In this document: one piece after another, positions 1 to 6,002 of the stretch | How positions within the stretch are numbered: position 1 is the stretch's first letter | Layout: the number at the start of each line of letters is the position of its first letter | Position numbers and translations under genes: made by a program | The notes under the pieces: generated by a model | Database searches by the model: none | What the model saw: the letters and a program-made list of their open reading frames with translations, nothing else | What the model was told of the DNA's origin: nothing | Origin: a virus | IMG/VR virus record: IMGVR_UViG_3300045534_000060 | Span: 1-33,190 of that record | Length of the DNA stretch: 33,190 nucleotides | Reading direction: 5' to 3' (one strand)

Positions 1-27
1 CCACACATACCCCCCCCCTGCAGGAAG

Positions 28-57
28 TATGCATGAATATGCATGGATATACATGAT
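28..57. repeat. Three tandem 10-bp repeats near the left edge
   Basis: Three consecutive decamers TATGCATGAA, TATGCATGGA and TATACATGAT are phased at exactly one helical turn. A run of nine C (10-18) and a CTGCAG palindrome lie just upstream. The third copy overlaps a small hairpin (GATAT 46-50 with ATATC 56-60). The phasing could suit a DNA-binding protein or a promoter-proximal element ahead of the structured RNA, but no function is shown. An ATG here opens a 60-codon frame that runs through the RNA stems and is not convincing. Confidence 0.5.
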
Positions 58-60
58 ATC

Positions 61-565
61 GGACGCATACGGGAATCTTTGGAAAGTTGTAGGGATTCCA
101 CCTGCCTTGTTTCGTCTCAAGTGTCGAATGCGACCCGCAAGGGTTGGGCAAGCGGAAACGCCCCTGAACGATTCGATACGATTGTATCCGCAAGGGTACG
201 GTAGTGACTGATACATACGCATTGTGGCATCCACCACTATGCGGTTTGGATTCGGGACGGAAGGTGTAGGTTGAATCCTACGTTGCGCTACCCTGCTAGA
301 CAGGAGGTAGTCATAAGATTGCAACGTGGCACTGTGATGTATGGTGCAAGAGTGATACCCTACGCTTTACGTAACGAGTGGAAAGTGTGAAGTAGCGACG
401 TACGCGGTAAACGGTGAAATATTCCTGCACACTTTCCTTCGGATTCTACGGAATCTTGCGAGATGAGGGGTAATGCGACTACCCTTGCGCCTAGTGGACG
501 TGGCGCGTAGTAACTACCACTAACAGATAGTTATGCCCGTGTTCACCGAAAGGTGAACGCGGGAT
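61..565 (+). ncRNA. Candidate large structured non-coding RNA (about 500 nt)
   Basis: No convincing coding frame, but many complementary stems. GGAATC 72-77 pairs with 94-99. 121-129 pairs with 171-179 (9 bp, one G-U), enclosing an ACCC-GCAA-GGGT hairpin (133-144) and a GCG-GAAA-CGC hairpin (152-161) extended by GGG/CCC. GTATCC-GCAA-GGGTAC is at 184-199 and CGCAT 218-222 pairs with ATGCG 239-243. GTAGG/CCTAC (266-281) has a T-loop-like TTGAAT loop. CGTTGC 281-286 pairs with GCAACG 321-326 around nested CTACC/GGTAG and CCTG/CAGG stems. GGAAAGTGTG 380-389 pairs perfectly with 428-437. A UACG-capped GATTC/GAATC hairpin is at 442-455, and a 12-bp GAAA-capped hairpin closes the element at 536-563. 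AGTGG 493-497 may pair with CCACT 517-521 as a pseudoknot. Size and phage setting recall the ornate GOLLD/ROOL class, but I cannot assign a family and the 5' end is uncertain. Confidence 0.6.
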
Positions 566-616
566 TTGACGGATTGTGTGTTCTAACCTTAACGCCCTAT
601 CGGGCACGGAGTGTAT

Positions 617-1018
617 ATGTCGAAGATTGAGAAGATTTCGCTTGACAAGTTTCGTTCTGCTGGGTTGCTCGATGCGTTTCTCTCCGCGTTGATGCGTGGA
701 ATCGAGAGTGGCGATGTGTCCATCGGAGATGATAAGCGTCTTAAGACGCGTGCTACTCTCCGCAGCATCGCGGGGATGATGTTCCTGTGGAATAAGCGGG
801 AAGTAAGCATCGCGGGTTTGCTTGCCGCAAAGAACGGATATTCAGAAGACAAGTTGTGTCTTCGTGGATCGGATTTCGTGAGTGTCGGAGCGGATTTCGT
901 TGAGGAGATTCTCACCGAGACTAATCCGTACATTCTGCCTGTGAGCAAGGCTAAGCCCAAGGTAGTGAAGGATAATCTTGGAGACTCTGCGGACGTGCTG
1001 TCTGCCTGCGGACTCTGA
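617..1018 (+). CDS. Hypothetical early protein, 133 aa
   Basis: First convincing gene of the early region. ATG 617 is preferred over GTG 611 because GGAG (608-611) lies five bases upstream of the ATG and includes the G of the GTG. A small GCCC-TATC-GGGC hairpin (594-605) sits just ahead of the ribosome site. The protein is soluble and mixed-charge, with helical segments (residues about 1-30 and 40-75), no cysteine cluster and no membrane segment. I do not recognise the family. It is followed by a strong GCAA hairpin (1037-1072), so it may form its own short transcription unit with the upstream RNA. Confidence 0.75.
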   Translation: MSKIEKISLDKFRSAGLLDAFLSALMRGIESGDVSIGDDKRLKTRATLRSIAGMMFLWNKREVSIAGLLAAKNGYSEDKLCLRGSDFVSVGADFVEEILTETNPYILPVSKAKPKVVKDNLGDSADVLSACGL

Positions 1019-1036
1019 TATATCGGACTCGCACTG

Positions 1037-1072
1037 TGGGGGAGTGTATGCCGCAAGGTATGCACTCCCCTA
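1037..1072 (+). terminator. Long GCAA-capped hairpin, terminator-like
   Basis: GGGGAGTGTATGCC (1039-1052), GCAA loop (1053-1056) and GGTATGCACTCCCC (1057-1070) form about 14 bp with two G-U pairs, extendable by two more. No uridine tract follows (TACTGTCTG), so it may be a terminator for the phage polymerase, an RNA processing signal or a stability element rather than a classical host intrinsic terminator. Confidence 0.5.
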
Positions 1073-1116
1073 CTGTCTGTGCCCGAATTAACCTCAACTG
1101 AAAGGTAGGTCTAACT

Positions 1117-1305
1117 ATGGCGAAGGTTTCTCCGCTGAAGGTGGCATACTGTCAACTGTGTGTGAAGGATTTCGAGGCAAATAAGACTGCCAAGAATTGG
1201 GAGCGTATGATCGACGCTCTCATTACTCGCGGGGGTATTTCCCGCAAGGTGGCGATTGCAAAGTGCACAAAGAAGTATGGCAAGATGTTTGGGGGTGTCC
1301 TTTGA
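1117..1305 (+). CDS. Hypothetical small basic protein, 62 aa
   Basis: ATG 1117 follows AAAGGTAGG (1101-1109). The product is strongly basic (Lys/Arg-rich, especially residues 35-58) with two cysteines near the N-terminus in C-x-x-C (residues 12-15), an ordinary early-phage small protein layout. I do not recognise a domain. Its stop overlaps the TTG start of the next gene, which implies coupled translation. Confidence 0.65.
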   Translation: MAKVSPLKVAYCQLCVKDFEANKTAKNWERMIDALITRGGISRKVAIAKCTKKYGKMFGGVL

Positions 1306-1595
1306 ACCCAACAATCGCTGCAGCGGTTTCAAACCTGCATGTTCGCGGGTTTGCCAAGCCAGAGTATCCCACTCAGGCTATGGCACTTGTGCGTATCACG
1401 AAGGGTGATGCGCAGGAAGTGGTGGCAGAGACTAGGCTGACTCGACAGGATGCCACAGACTTTCTGCACTTCTGTGCTGCGTTGTTTGGCAACGATCAAT
1501 GGAAGGTTGTTGCCGCGTGTGAGAAGAGGGAGTGGAATCCCTGCTGCTGCTATCGGGATGCCGATGGCGTGTATTGGGACGTGTGCATGGACTAA
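1302..1595 (+). CDS. Hypothetical protein, 97 aa, TTG start
   Basis: I choose TTG 1302, which overlaps the previous stop as TTGA and has GGGGGTG (1291-1296) five bases upstream. An upstream frame extension lies entirely inside the previous gene, and the internal ATG 1380 lacks a usable ribosome site. The C-terminal third carries a cysteine cluster with three adjacent cysteines. No domain recognised. It is the last gene before a 235-base hairpin-rich gap. Confidence 0.6.
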   Translation: MNPTIAAAVSNLHVRGFAKPEYPTQAMALVRITKGDAQEVVAETRLTRQDATDFLHFCAALFGNDQWKVVAACEKREWNPCCCYRDADGVYWDVCMD

Positions 1596-1604
1596 CAAAC
1601 TCAC

Positions 1605-1809
1605 ACGGTGCAGAGTGTGCACCGTAGACTGCGGAGATGATGGTATCCGCAGCCTGTGACCCATCACGGTATGCGTGGCAGGAATGCCATGCCTACCTTT
1701 CCTCGACTGACTGTGTGCTTGGGGTTGAATCGCCCGATGTATGGTGCATCGGGTGTGAATGGTCGCCATCCATTCCCAAGTTTCACGGGTTTGATTCCCG
1801 TGCGAGGCG
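1605..1809 (+). ncRNA. Hairpin-rich, tRNA-like untranslated region
   Basis: Consecutive perfect stems: ACGGTGCA 1605-1612 with 1618-1625; CTGCGGA 1629-1635 with 1646-1652; GTGA/TCAC 1656-1667; an 8-bp stem with GGAA loop at 1673-1692; CCCGATG 1733-1739 with CATCGGG 1747-1753; GAATGG 1757-1762 with CCATTC 1770-1775. The 3' end has a canonical T-arm (ACGGG, TTTGATT loop, CCCGT, 1785-1801) followed by an acceptor-like GCGAGGC and G. A partial partner lies at 1727-1733 (GAATCGC, 5 of 7 pairs), or CCTCG at 1701-1705. No standard cloverleaf fits because the D-arm and its spacing are wrong. It could be a degenerate class II tRNA, a tRNA mimic or a leader for the next gene. Confidence 0.4.
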
Positions 1810-1831
1810 TTCTAACAAAGGAGTATGAACT

Positions 1832-2254
1832 ATGCGTGAACTGATTCTTGTCAGGGGTGTCCCTGGGAGTGGCAAGTCAACCTTTGCTCTAGATATGTGG
1901 AGCGGGGATCGCAGCGGTGGTATATCTGCCGTGGTGTTGGAGGCGGATATGTGGATGACGAATCATAACGGACACTATAAGTTCGACGGTACCCGTCTCA
2001 AGGAGTGCCATCAGAAGTGTCAGCAGACTGTCAATGTACACATGATGCAGGGTACCGAGCACATCTATGTCGCCAACACTTTCGTCAAGAAGTGGGAGGC
2101 TGATGTGTACTACGCACTTGCGAAGGTGTGGGGGTACGATGTCAGGGTCTATCGCTGCGAAGGTAACTTCGAGAATGTGCATGGTGTTCCCGCTGATCGT
2201 GTGAATATCATGCGGGCTAACATGGAATCCTATCCAAACGAGGTGATCCGATGA
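1832..2254 (+). CDS. P-loop ATPase/kinase of the AAA_33 (N4BP2-like) type
   Basis: Walker A GVPGSGKST at residues 9-17 directly after the first beta strand, an acidic segment EADMWM near residue 38, an ANTF segment near residue 82, and a C-terminal HGVPADRV-x-IM-x-AN-x-E-x-Y stretch. The last is typical of the polynucleotide-kinase-like domain found in NEDD4-binding protein 2 and in many phages. At 140 aa it is a single-domain protein. Predicted to bind ATP and possibly phosphorylate a nucleic acid end or small molecule in the host cytoplasm; substrate unknown. ATG 1832 has AAAGGAG (1817-1823) upstream. Confidence 0.8.
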   Translation: MRELILVRGVPGSGKSTFALDMWSGDRSGGISAVVLEADMWMTNHNGHYKFDGTRLKECHQKCQQTVNVHMMQGTEHIYVANTFVKKWEADVYYALAKVWGYDVRVYRCEGNFENVHGVPADRVNIMRANMESYPNEVIR

Positions 2255-2268
2255 GTGTGTTCAAGTGA
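2251..2268 (+). other. Five-codon minicistron bridging two genes
   Basis: ATG 2251 overlaps the kinase stop (ATGA) and reads MSVFK before a TGA that overlaps the GTG start of the next gene (GTGA). The next gene lacks its own ribosome site, so this tiny frame could hand ribosomes across the 10-base gap. It could also be chance. Confidence 0.3.
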
Positions 2269-2510
2269 AGTATAAGGCAATTCTTCAGTACGAGGTTCCA
2301 AGTGGTGTTGTGTTCACCACCCGTGTTGTCTCTGCATCTTTCAAGGATGCATACGATGCATGTGTTAGAGATGCAAAGTCATTCCATCGTGATAACGGAG
2401 TGTCTCTTCTAAAGGATCACGCTAACAGTAGCATCGACGAGACAACCTATAAGGTTGTTGTCGGCGGTGTCGTTGACAGTACCGAGTGGTATGTAATTAT
2501 CAAGGAGTAA
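2265..2510 (+). CDS. Hypothetical protein, 81 aa, GTG start
   Basis: GTG 2265 is the only possible start: an in-frame TGA lies at 2244 and there is no internal methionine. No Shine-Dalgarno is near it; the best GAGG is more than 20 bases away, so it probably depends on coupling to the upstream frame. The protein looks like a small alpha/beta domain opening with alternating beta residues (MKYKAILQYEV) and ending with two beta strands. No family recognised. Confidence 0.6.
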   Translation: MKYKAILQYEVPSGVVFTTRVVSASFKDAYDACVRDAKSFHRDNGVSLLKDHANSSIDETTYKVVVGGVVDSTEWYVIIKE

Positions 2511-2513
2511 AAC

Positions 2514-2702
2514 ATGAACTTTGCAGAGTTTGTTGGGTTTCTTACTGTCGTTGGCATTGGTCTTCTTATGTGTCTTGCTCCTATCGTGGAGATTCCATAC
2601 GAGAACATTGCCCTGATTGTGTGTGGCTCCGTCACCCTTGCATTTTGTGCATGGTGTCTTGCTAAAGATTTGTCTCGCAATTACAAGATTGTTCGCAAGT
2701 AA
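2514..2702 (+). CDS. Small membrane protein, 62 aa, two TM segments
   Basis: Two hydrophobic stretches (about residues 6-25 and 32-51) separated by a short loop with Glu/Tyr/Glu, then a basic tail ending KIVRK, so both termini are likely cytoplasmic. Strong ribosome site AAGGAG. Size and hairpin topology fit a holin-like or superinfection-type inner-membrane protein, and it lies two genes before a lysozyme-like protein, but no specific family is recognised. Confidence 0.7.
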   Translation: MNFAEFVGFLTVVGIGLLMCLAPIVEIPYENIALIVCGSVTLAFCAWCLAKDLSRNYKIVRK

Positions 2703-2713
2703 GGAGTTTTCCC

Positions 2714-3034
2714 ATGCGTGTCTGTGAACAGAAGATGATTGGCAAGTTGCGCAACATGGAGTCTGGTAACTGCGGTGGAAACACTAAGGTTATCGTGGTG
2801 GATGGCGAGGCTGTCGTGTATCTGCATGGCCATGCCATTGCACGGTATGCACCGCAGGATAAGTTGCTTGGTATCTCCAGTCGTAATTGGGAAACAAGCA
2901 CTACCAAGTCTCGACTGAATGCAATCCTGCGAACCTTTGGTCTGGTGGGTATCCATCAGCATAAGTTCGTGTGGTATCGTGGCAATGAGCGTTTCATGTC
3001 ACCCGAGTGGATTAACCTTCAGGAGAATCTTTGA
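2714..3034 (+). CDS. Conserved phage hypothetical protein, 106 aa
   Basis: Contains the sequence pattern seen in a recurrent small phage family: an N-G/C-G-G-N-T-x-V start, a short L-H-G-x-x-I-A segment, a central W-x-T-x-T-x-x-R-L-N-x-I-L helix and a G-x-x-Q/H-x-x-F-V-W-Y C-terminal strand. Function of the family is unknown to me. ATG 2714 has AAGGAG (2701-2706). The stop overlaps the next start as TGATG. Confidence 0.7.
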   Translation: MRVCEQKMIGKLRNMESGNCGGNTKVIVVDGEAVVYLHGHAIARYAPQDKLLGISSRNWETSTTKSRLNAILRTFGLVGIHQHKFVWYRGNERFMSPEWINLQENL

Positions 3035-3432
3035 TGCTTAGCGCACTGCTTGTGTGTGGCGTGATGTGTGTTCCTCCGTCTGATTCTACCGATGTAGATG
3101 GAATCCTTCGCGCAATCTCAAAGGTTGAGTCCAATCATAAGGATGATGCCATCGGTGATGGTGGCAAGGCTATCGGCAGGTATCAGATCCACAAGGTATA
3201 CTGGCAGGATGCTGTGCAGTTCGATCCATCTATCGGTGGAAAGTATGAGGACTGCAAGGATTCCGAGTATGCTAGGAAGATAGTGGTTGCATACCTCTCT
3301 AGGTATGCACCAGACTGGGATATCGACACGGTGTCTGGTATCCACAATGGTGGACCGAAGGGTCACAAGAAGTCTGCGACAAAGGTGTATCGTCGCAAGG
3401 TAAAGCAGGCATTTGAATCCAACAAGGAGTAA
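3034..3432 (+). CDS. Lysozyme-like (SLT-type) putative transglycosylase, 132 aa
   Basis: After a hydrophobic N-terminus (residues 2-13, with cysteines 8 and 12) the protein has the lysozyme-fold signature: A-I-S-K-V-E-S-N with candidate catalytic Glu32, then A-I-G-x-Y-Q-I-type AIGRYQI (46-52) and a C-terminal H-N-G-G segment. This matches transglycosylase SLT-like domains that cut peptidoglycan glycan strands. The N-terminal stretch could be a weak signal or signal-anchor, although it lacks a basic n-region. ATG 3034 is preferred over TTG 3031 for spacing from AGGAGAA (3021-3027). An early-region position is unusual for a lysis gene, so an exclusion or entry role is possible. Confidence 0.75.
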   Translation: MLSALLVCGVMCVPPSDSTDVDGILRAISKVESNHKDDAIGDGGKAIGRYQIHKVYWQDAVQFDPSIGGKYEDCKDSEYARKIVVAYLSRYAPDWDIDTVSGIHNGGPKGHKKSATKVYRRKVKQAFESNKE

Positions 3433-3434
3433 CA

Positions 3435-3740
3435 ATGAGTATCAAGCGATGTTCTTTCAGCAACATGTATCACACCTACAGCATGCTTCTTGATGATGTT
3501 GACAACACCTATTGGTTTGTCGATGCGTTTCATATGATTATCGAAGGCAAGTCATCGTACAGAATCAGCGTTAGAAACTATCGTGATGCTGGCTATTCTG
3601 CTGAGAAGGATGTCAACAAGGATGTCTATGATCTTCTTGTTCACAGCATTGAGTACGATATTGACAATGTTCTGATCGTTCTTTCAAAGGAGTTTTCAGA
3701 TGCAGGAATCAACGTCAAGGTTGCCGATGTGGGGAACTAA
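3435..3740 (+). CDS. Hypothetical protein, 101 aa
   Basis: ATG 3435 with AAGGAG (3424-3429). Acidic soluble protein with aromatic-rich N-terminus and a DVYDLLVHSIEYDIDNVL helix-like middle. No recognised domain, membrane segment or metal site. Its 3' end overlaps the next gene. Confidence 0.65.
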   Translation: MSIKRCSFSNMYHTYSMLLDDVDNTYWFVDAFHMIIEGKSSYRISVRNYRDAGYSAEKDVNKDVYDLLVHSIEYDIDNVLIVLSKEFSDAGINVKVADVGN

Positions 3741-4020
3741 CCGAGATTGTGTGTGGATTCTTTCGTTCTATTCATTGGATGAGTATTCTCCAGATAACGA
3801 GCGTCGTTATCTGTCAACTTATGACAATGCCGAGAAGTATATGAAGAAGAACTGGCAATCAATCTTAGGCAAATATACGGATGTCTCCACAGATTACATC
3901 CTATGCGAAGATGATTACATGCTATGGTCTGTGTTTGTACGTGCTGCTGATGGAACATATGCAACAAGCGGCTATAGTTTCAGCATCAGTTGCAGGGATA
4001 TTGAAGATGAAGTGCGTTGA
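3700..4020 (+). CDS. Hypothetical protein, 106 aa
   Basis: ATG 3700 has a good AAAGGAG (3686-3692) seven bases upstream, though it overlaps the previous gene by 41 bases. ATG 3727 (97 aa, AAGG at 3717-3720) is a plausible alternative. Tyr/Asp-rich soluble protein with the look of a small alpha/beta domain (a WILSFYS strand followed by a helix with a KKNW end). No family recognised. Confidence 0.6.
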   Translation: MQESTSRLPMWGTNRDCVWILSFYSLDEYSPDNERRYLSTYDNAEKYMKKNWQSILGKYTDVSTDYILCEDDYMLWSVFVRAADGTYATSGYSFSISCRDIEDEVR

Positions 4021-4216
4021 TTGCGGTGATGATATCCCAAGTCTGCGCCTAAAGATCAAGCCAGGTGTAACGTACTGCGTCAAGTGTGCGGACAACCATG
4101 AGCCAGTCGTTGTGTGCAGGATGATCTATCCGCACAAGACAGGTGGTGAGTTGTTCGTTGCAAGTGGTAGCGAGAACATCCGAAGACTTAACAATGAATA
4201 CAAGAGAGCGAGGTAA
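4007..4216 (+). CDS. DksA/TraR-type C4 zinc-finger protein, 69 aa
   Basis: ATG 4007 gives the protein MKCVDCGDDIP at its N-terminus, with AGGGA (3994-3998) upstream. A longer upstream frame lies inside the previous gene. Cys3 and Cys6, then C-x-x-C at residues 24-27, with the CVDCGDDIPSLRL and PGVTYCVKC context, match the zinc finger of DksA/TraR proteins, which bind the secondary channel of bacterial RNA polymerase. The DksA coiled coil is missing; instead there is a basic C-terminal tail. Plausibly a host transcription modulator expressed early, but a generic zinc ribbon is also possible. Confidence 0.7.
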   Translation: MKCVDCGDDIPSLRLKIKPGVTYCVKCADNHEPVVVCRMIYPHKTGGELFVASGSENIRRLNNEYKRAR

Positions 4217-4217
4217 T

Positions 4218-4406
4218 ATGGAGAAGTGCTTGCTGTCTGATGGCTTTGATGCACTTAGGTATTGCTTTGTCATGGGCACTGCTTGCGATGCCGTTCATCA
4301 GTTTGCAAATCTTGTGTTGACTCAGAATGAATATTACTTTACGGATGAAGAGTATGACTTGTGTCTTCTCTATCTTGAAGACCATTCCAATGGATCTATC
4401 TGCTAA
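4218..4406 (+). CDS. Hypothetical protein, 62 aa
   Basis: ATG 4218 with GAGG (4210-4213); an upstream in-frame ATG would lie deep in the previous gene. Five cysteines, an acidic C-terminal half and helical character (DALRYCFVMGTACDAVHQF). No membrane segment or known motif recognised. Confidence 0.6.
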   Translation: MEKCLLSDGFDALRYCFVMGTACDAVHQFANLVLTQNEYYFTDEEYDLCLLYLEDHSNGSIC

Positions 4407-4421
4407 CAAAGGAGCATGAAC

Positions 4422-4568
4422 ATGTCTGATGATGTTAAGTTTGAGGATGTTGATATTGATCTTCTTCTGATGCGACTTGAGTCTGACTATCCTGCGGGAT
4501 ATAACTACAAGGTGTTGCGTCAGGCTGCCGCTGTGATTCGTTTCTTCATGGAGGATAGCGATGCCTAA
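4422..4568 (+). CDS. Hypothetical micro-protein, 48 aa
   Basis: Short gene with an excellent ribosome site (AAAGGAG 4408-4414, seven-base spacing); the leader CTAACAAAGGAG-ATGAAC closely copies the one ahead of the P-loop gene. An in-frame ATG at 4416 is too close to the site. The acidic N-terminal half (DVKFEDVDIDLL) is followed by an amphipathic helix (VLRQAAAVIRFF). The stop overlaps the next start by eight bases. Function unknown. Confidence 0.6.
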   Translation: MSDDVKFEDVDIDLLLMRLESDYPAGYNYKVLRQAAAVIRFFMEDSDA

Positions 4569-4875
4569 TCATTGCGACTATATCATGGAGTGCAGTATCT
4601 TCTTTGATCTTGAGCATGGATCCATTGAGGATAACGCACACATCATTGCATCGGCTGTTGCTGCTGCAGGTTATGCCATTGACCTTGATGATTATGAGAA
4701 CGTATCCGACAACAAGTATGTTCTCTTTGTGTCCATTCCATTTGATATCTGGGATTACTCCGAGGATCCCGAGGATGTTGCGGATTCCTTGATTCGAGAT
4801 ATCATCAATGAGTCTGGTGTTGACATCGTGCTTGACAATCTTGTTGAATATAAGGAGAACAATAATGAACGCTGA
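4561..4875 (+). CDS. Hypothetical protein, 104 aa, acidic
   Basis: ATG 4561 with GGAGG (4549-4553). The segment EHGSIEDNAHIIASAVAAAG suggests a helix between two beta strands, followed by a long acidic region and an Asn/Glu/Arg tail, in the style of a small alpha-beta (ferredoxin-like or KH-like) domain. No recognised family. It overlaps the following paralogue-pair gene by 11 bases. Confidence 0.6.
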   Translation: MPNHCDYIMECSIFFDLEHGSIEDNAHIIASAVAAAGYAIDLDDYENVSDNKYVLFVSIPFDIWDYSEDPEDVADSLIRDIINESGVDIVLDNLVEYKENNNER

Positions 4876-5233
4876 CATTGTAAAGAAGTGGGTTGATGCA
4901 CTTGAGAGTGGCGAGTATCTTCAGACTACTGGCTGTCTGATTGAGCAGAAGAGCGATAAGAAGGGTGACTGTGCATTCTGTGCCGTTGGTGTGCTTGTCG
5001 ATCTGTATGTCCAAGCCAAAGGCAAGGAATGGCGGTTTGATAACTCCGATCCCTATGGGTACATGAATGGTTATTACATGACTCTTCCACCAGAGGTTAT
5101 AGAGTGGGCTGGAATTACAATGCACGAACGAAATCTTATTGAGATGTCCGAGACTAGTGTCGTTGGTCTTAACGACAACTGTCTCAAGACCTTTCCAGAG
5201 ATTGCCATGTTTATCAAGGAGAAGTTTCAATGA
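4865..5233 (+). CDS. Conserved phage protein, first copy of tandem pair, 122 aa
   Basis: ATG 4865 with AAGGAG just upstream; a longer frame from 4808 is inside the previous gene. Family layout: K-K-W-V-D-A-L-x-S-G-x-Y near residue 6, a C-A-F-C-A-V-G-V-L-V-D-L-Y segment, then LPPEVIEWAGI and a GLNDNCLKTFPEIAMFI C-terminal helix. It aligns collinearly with the next protein, so the two arose by duplication. Equivalent proteins occur singly in many phages; function unknown to me. Confidence 0.75.
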   Translation: MNADIVKKWVDALESGEYLQTTGCLIEQKSDKKGDCAFCAVGVLVDLYVQAKGKEWRFDNSDPYGYMNGYYMTLPPEVIEWAGITMHERNLIEMSETSVVGLNDNCLKTFPEIAMFIKEKFQ

Positions 5234-5643
5234 ATGCTGATGTTGCAAAGAAGTGGGTTGATGCTCTTCGATCTGGTGATTATTCACAGGGCAAGGGTCG
5301 CTTGTGTTCAGTCACTGAGGATGATGATAAGTATTTCTGCTGTCTTGGTGTGCTCTGTGATCTGTATGAACGTGAGCATTCAGACATGTATGGTATTACT
5401 CAAGTAGTCGAAGAAAAGATTGACTTCGATTATGATTATGATATCAAGCATGAGGTTTACTATAATCATAATAACCTCACTCTTCCTCAAAGCGTGATGG
5501 AGTGGTCTGGTATCAAGCATGGTGACGGCACGTTTACTTCTGACATTGAGGGAGAGACTTCTCTTGCCCTTCTTAACGACGAGAATGGGTTGACGTTTGA
5601 TGAGATTGCTAACATCATTGAAAGGATTGAGAATAAACTGTGA
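5230..5643 (+). CDS. Conserved phage protein, second copy of tandem pair, 137 aa
   Basis: Starts on an ATGA overlap with the first copy. It shares MNAD, KKWVDAL-SG-Y, the cysteine-rich FCCLGVLCDLYE block (better conserved than copy 1), LPQSVMEWSGI and a LLNDENGLTFDEIANII C-terminal helix. It carries an acidic insertion (DFDYDYD) that copy 1 lacks. Divergence of the pair is large, so duplication is not recent. Function unknown. Confidence 0.75.
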   Translation: MNADVAKKWVDALRSGDYSQGKGRLCSVTEDDDKYFCCLGVLCDLYEREHSDMYGITQVVEEKIDFDYDYDIKHEVYYNHNNLTLPQSVMEWSGIKHGDGTFTSDIEGETSLALLNDENGLTFDEIANIIERIENKL

Positions 5644-5843
5644 AACTAAGAGTTGACGTTTTCATCAAGCGTATCTGCGTCGAGACTTGGGAGATTCCAG
5701 TAACCGAGGACGATGTTGATGATGTCATCAACAAGTTACGTGCTGACAACGAGTATCTTTGGGATATTCCAGACGCAGACATCGTAGATACTTTCGATAT
5801 CGACTATGAGATGCATGAGATTGAGTCCATCCAGATTATCTAA
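5640..5843 (+). CDS. Hypothetical acidic protein, 67 aa, GTG start
   Basis: GTG 5640 overlaps the previous stop (GTGA), implying coupled translation. Product begins with a beta strand (KLRVDVFIKRICVETWEIPV) and then is very acidic (DDVDDVINKL, DADIVDTFDIDYEMHEIE). No known domain. Confidence 0.6.
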   Translation: MKLRVDVFIKRICVETWEIPVTEDDVDDVINKLRADNEYLWDIPDADIVDTFDIDYEMHEIESIQII

Positions 5844-5852
5844 GGAGAACCA

Positions 5853-6002
5853 ATGCATACTGTTATGTTTGACGAGGGTTGGTACAACGTGTATGATCCT
5901 AGTGGAAAGATTGTCGATGGCTTTGACAATCCAGGAGATGCCTATGATTATGCCATGTTTCTTGACAACAGCATTGAGGAATGGGATCGATGCTATCTGT
6001 GA
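5853..6002 (+). CDS. Hypothetical micro-protein, 49 aa
   Basis: ATG 5853 with AAGGAG (5842-5847). Reads W-Y-N-V-Y-D-P-S-G-K-I-V-D-G-F then an acidic helix with DAYDYAMFLDN, a beta hairpin plus helix pattern often seen in small phage proteins that display a short query-strand motif. Function unknown. Its 3' end overlaps the tiny membrane gene by 13 bases. Confidence 0.6.
   Translation: MHTVMFDEGWYNVYDPSGKIVDGFDNPGDAYDYAMFLDNSIEEWDRCYL

Noticed and set aside
29-211. 60-codon frame starting in the decamer repeats
   Set aside because: No ribosome site and it runs through the interlocking stems of the candidate RNA; sequence does not look like a protein.
391-430. Resemblance of GGTAAACGG and AAATATTCCTGCAC to fragments of 23S rRNA
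   Set aside because: Short, scattered matches only; the surrounding stems do not follow rRNA helices, so it is not an rRNA fragment.
1021-1044. T7-promoter-like string (GGACTCGCACTGTGGGGGAG)
   Set aside because: The similarity needs insertions, is not repeated at other gene junctions, and most of it is the 5' arm of the long GCAA hairpin.
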